Positions 61,860-64,000 of a stretch of 64,000 bases of DNA are shown in pieces; position 1 is the stretch's first letter, and each line of letters begins with the position of its first letter. The DNA is taken from positions 19,139 through 83,138 of the forward strand of contig CAJMSU010000002.1 of NCBI GenBank assembly GCA_905216155.1, read 5' to 3'. The notes under the pieces were generated by a model. It was not told the DNA's origin. It searched no databases and saw only the letters and a program-made list of their open reading frames with translations. This DNA is from an uncultured bacterium (lineage in GTDB: Bacteria > Bacillota_I > Bacilli_A > RF39 > UBA660). A program made the translations under genes and the position numbers.

Positions 61860-62826
61860 CTATATCACGTGAATAACTTTGATATTTTCTTTTATTAGCT
61901 TATTACAATTGCCATATTTTAAATGATTGATATAGCTTTCCTCCGTGCTTTTTAAAGTGTCATAGCTAATTAGATTATTATTGTATTGTTCATATAATAA
62001 TTTCATCTTTTTTTTAAATCTTTTTTTAGTTTTATTGTTAACTTTAACTATTGTTTTATTACTAATTATAAATCTAAATCCTAAAAATTCAATTCCTTCT
62101 TTGCTAGAAAGTATTTTAGTTTTATTATTTAATTCAAGCATATATTTATAAATAATTTTTTCTATTTCCTTTAAACAATATTTTAGATACTCTTTATCAT
62201 TATGAATTAATACTCCATCATCCATATAACGTACATATGACTTAATTTTCAAACCATCTTTAATAAAATGACCAAGTTCATTAAGATAGAAAATTGCAAC
62301 TATCTGACTTGTCATATTTCCAATAGGAAATCCTTTTTTCTTTTTATATAATGGTATATTTTCTATTTCGTTAATTAATTTAAGTTTTTCTTTTTTGTTT
62401 ATATTTTTCTCTTTTACTCTCTTTATTTCCAATTCTTTTAATCTATTAATACTTTTATTGATATAATCACAATCTGTAGAATCAATTACAGAGTATATAA
62501 TTTTTAATACATCTTTATCCTTAATCTTTTTCTTAATTATATCTTTTACTATTGGCGACTAAATGGTTAATAATTTTATCTTTAATACTTTGACTCATTA
62601 TTATTCTATATTTAGGTTCTTTAATTAGAAAAATACTATATTTGTCAGGAATATAGTTATTATAATTAATTATTCTTTTTATATTTCCAATATTACTACT
62701 GTAATAATCATCAAAACTCATTAATTTTCTTTTATTTTTAGTATTTTTAGATATTACCCTATCATACATATCCATAATAATGTCTATATCATTAATTATA
62801 TTATATAAATTACCTACTCTTTTCAT
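61860..62826 (-). pseudogene. Broken DGR reverse transcriptase (chromosomal DGR)
   Basis: The N-terminal part (62826 to 62533) has VGNLYNIINDIDIIMDMY, EPKYRIIMSQSIKDKIINHLV and stops at TAA. The C-terminal part continues in another frame (62558 to 61860) with DSTDCDYINKSINRL, motif B GFPIGNMTSQ and motif C YVRYMDDG, then EGIEFLGFRF. Between INHLV and KDIIKKKIKDKD the palm segment with motif A (LKLDISKYFYNID-type) is absent. The missing stretch is an estimated 60-70 codons, and the frame also changes. Without the motif-A Asp the enzyme cannot polymerise. Confidence 0.85.
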
Positions 62827-63136
62827 TACTCCAACCTATCATCATTTTAACAATTTCTAATAAATAATTTGAAATCACTTCATATTTCCTTTTAGATATA
62901 ATTTCTTTTTTATAACTTAATTTAAAATAATAATCCAACATTTTTAATTTTGGAATTATATATTTTTTATTACTATTATCAATATTACTTAAATAAATCA
63001 TTTCCAAAATATCAAAACTAGTATTGATAATTCTCGATTTAAGTTCTATATATTTATAAGGATAATTATCAGTTAGATTTACTATATACTCTATTGTTTT
63101 CTTTGACTTTGTCGCAATTAATAGTCTATCATTCAT
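62810..63136 (-). CDS. avd: Avd four-helix-bundle protein (chromosomal DGR)
   Basis: The 108-residue protein is of normal Avd length, with IIPKLKMLDYYFKLSYKKEIISKRKYE and LLEIVKMMIGW, the bAvd pattern. It overlaps the MutS-like gene upstream and the RT remnant downstream. It appears intact. Confidence 0.8.
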   Translation of the reverse strand: MNDRLLIATKSKKTIEYIVNLTDNYPYKYIELKSRIINTSFDILEMIYLSNIDNSNKKYIIPKLKMLDYYFKLSYKKEIISKRKYEVISNYLLEIVKMMIGWSNEKSR

Positions 63137-63561
63137 AATAATTCTTCAATACTAATAAGTACCCTTTCTATATCTTTATCTAATACTTTTTCTTTTAATT
63201 TATTATATATATTATCAAGCTTATAATTTATATAATTTAACTTATTTATATCTAATTCATAGTTATTATAATTATTTTTATTTGTCATATATTTATCTGA
63301 TATATAGTACTCATCTTTATCTTTATCTAATACAATATAATTAATCTTATTTTGTTTTAAACTGTCACATACTTTAACAATACTTTTTTCTGGAAAGCCT
63401 ACAATATAGTTAATACCATTATTTTTTATTTTATAATGAAATAAAGAATACATAATACTAACATCCTTATTTAAACATTCATAAAACATTCCAGATTTAA
63501 TTAGTACTACATATTCTTTATATTTTATTTTATAACTATTATAGGTGTCTATTAATTTCAT
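63133..63561 (-). CDS. MutS domain-I-like DGR accessory protein
   Basis: The 142-residue protein resembles the mismatch-recognition domain I of MutS: KYKEYVVLIKSGMFYECLNKDVSIMYSLFHYKI followed by VGFPEKSIVKVCDSLKQNKINYIVLDKD. MutS-like proteins are known companions of some DGRs. It is the first gene of the MSL-avd-RT operon, with GAGGTG before the ATG. No ATPase domain is present. Confidence 0.78.
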   Translation of the reverse strand: MKLIDTYNSYKIKYKEYVVLIKSGMFYECLNKDVSIMYSLFHYKIKNNGINYIVGFPEKSIVKVCDSLKQNKINYIVLDKDKDEYYISDKYMTNKNNYNNYELDINKLNYINYKLDNIYNKLKEKVLDKDIERVLISIEELL

Positions 63562-63638
63562 AAAAACACCTCTACTTCATTTTTAATCATAGTATTTCAT
63601 AATTATACTTGTCTAAAAATTCTTAGTTTTAAAGAAAG

Positions 63639-63745
63639 TTGCCGGACGCACACCATTGTTGTTTGAGTTGCTTGCAGTGTTGTTGTTCACGTTGCGGTTG
63701 TTCGAGTTCACGTTCCAAGCGTTAGTCGCATTAGACGAACGAGAA
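63639..63745 (-). repeat. DGR template repeat TR2
   Basis: Read on the minus strand, the segment would encode SSNATNAWNVNSNNRNVNNN and then TASNSNNNGVRPA, dense in AAC codons, the hallmark of a DGR template. It shares TTGCCGGACGCACACCA with the truncated variable repeat at 63973. The 5' limit is uncertain because the variable repeat runs off the window. G+C is higher than in its surroundings. Confidence 0.85.
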
Positions 63746-63897
63746 ACAACGGATCAAAAGATCCAGTTTTCTAGTATTACCCTATATTATTTATATTAAT
63801 TAAATAATACCATTTTTTAATCGGTCTTCCGTCGCACGATAATTTGTTCCAAATTTCGCTCTCCAGAAGACATTTCTCTCTTACCCCTTATTTTGTT

Positions 63898-63960
63898 AGT
63901 CTTTTAGACTCTTACTCATATTTCATACCTTGTGGGTATTTTATGATGAGATTTTAGACT
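63898..63960. other. DGR2 hairpin region downstream of VR2
   Basis: ATACC/GGTAT around a 5-base loop, plus outer CTCAT/ATGAG and AGTCT-type pairs, lie just after the variable repeat and around the target stop codon. Position matches the hairpin of DGR1. The rest of the 63746-63940 gap holds no gene. Confidence 0.5.
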
Positions 63961-64000
63961 TTGGAACTTCTATTGCCGGACGCACACCACTGCGGGACGC
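63941..64000 (-). CDS. DGR2 target protein, C-terminus only (truncated by window edge)
   Basis: The last 19 codons read ASRSGVRPAIEVPKSKISS before TAA at 63941-63943. GVRPA is the conserved end of DGR C-type-lectin-fold targets. The rest lies beyond the window. Confidence 0.8.
   Translation of the reverse strand, partial: ASRSGVRPAIEVPKSKISS
63973..64000 (-). repeat. DGR variable repeat VR2 (partial)
   Basis: Seventeen bases match TR2 exactly, then 11 bases contain 7 differences: six at template adenines (A to G three times, A to C twice, A to T once) and one at a template T at the window edge. Confidence 0.78.

Noticed and set aside
63640..63760. TR2 as a real Asn-rich protein-coding gene end
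   Set aside because: There is no start codon or ribosome site for such a gene, and the sequence matches the downstream GVRPA-containing repeat.
1..64000. CRISPR arrays and tRNA genes
   Set aside because: I saw no regularly spaced repeats of CRISPR type and no convincing cloverleaf with a TTCGA-type loop; the only regular short repeats are the att units and the rep-gene cluster.

Overview
The window is an A+T-rich chromosome segment from a walled, low-GC Gram-positive bacterium in the Bacilli/Erysipelotrichia range. The evidence is a Firmicutes-order S10-spc-alpha ribosomal cluster, a full-length Spo0A, a CwlD-like spore-cortex amidase, the start of a type VII secretion ATPase (EssC) and zinc-type S14 and L36. 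L30 (rpmD) is absent between S5 and L15, as in several reduced-genome relatives. The species is not identifiable from sequence reading alone; an uncultured gut lineage (RF39/Erysipelotrichales-like) is a guess.

Layout: 1-3230 is host flank (EssC N-terminus, amidase, ZIP metal transporter) plus an orphan holin/M23-endolysin pair. 3379-33964 is one apparently complete siphovirus-type prophage bounded by a 21-bp direct repeat built of GTTGCCTAC units. Its late genes all lie on the minus strand: HNH, small and large terminase, portal, protease, capsid, connectors, tail genes with a -1 frameshift, tape measure, baseplate/tip proteins, a diversity-generating retroelement (DGR), XhlA, holin, amidase. 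The early genes also run on the minus strand, from a Cro-like/CI-like switch near 31 kb. Integrase and a small ribbon-helix-helix operon read on the plus strand. 33965-38684 holds rpsI-rplM, truA, two degenerate ECF-type ATPases and a short-chain dehydrogenase. 38331-52421 is the ribosomal/secY/rpoA supercluster. 52611-61785 holds a Y-family polymerase, an Xre regulator, gpmA, an AAA/DUF4143 ATPase, spo0A, tpiA, a glycosyltransferase with a flippase-like membrane protein, and pgk. 61860-64000 is a second, chromosomal DGR that runs off the window.

Main discoveries. (1) The prophage DGR is complete: target with C-terminal variable repeat, downstream hairpin, Avd-like protein, template repeat, reverse transcriptase. 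All 7 differences between the 79-bp template and variable repeats fall on template adenines. (2) The second DGR has a MutS-like accessory protein, Avd, template repeat and truncated variable repeat, but its RT gene carries an internal deletion that removes the motif-A catalytic aspartate, so it looks recently dead. (3) The prophage has three copies of an identically spaced promoter-plus-hairpin module (TTCACA repeat, 9-bp period, TATAAT, then an intrinsic terminator just downstream). They stand ahead of the terminase, portal-to-DGR and lysis blocks, an arrangement reminiscent of lambda pR'-tR'. (4) The leader of the HNH-terminase block can form a pseudoknot of two interleaved perfect inverted repeats and contains an anti-Shine-Dalgarno segment. 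(5) The phage repressor/Cro-like module is flanked by a perfect 26-bp inverted repeat and could be an invertible segment.
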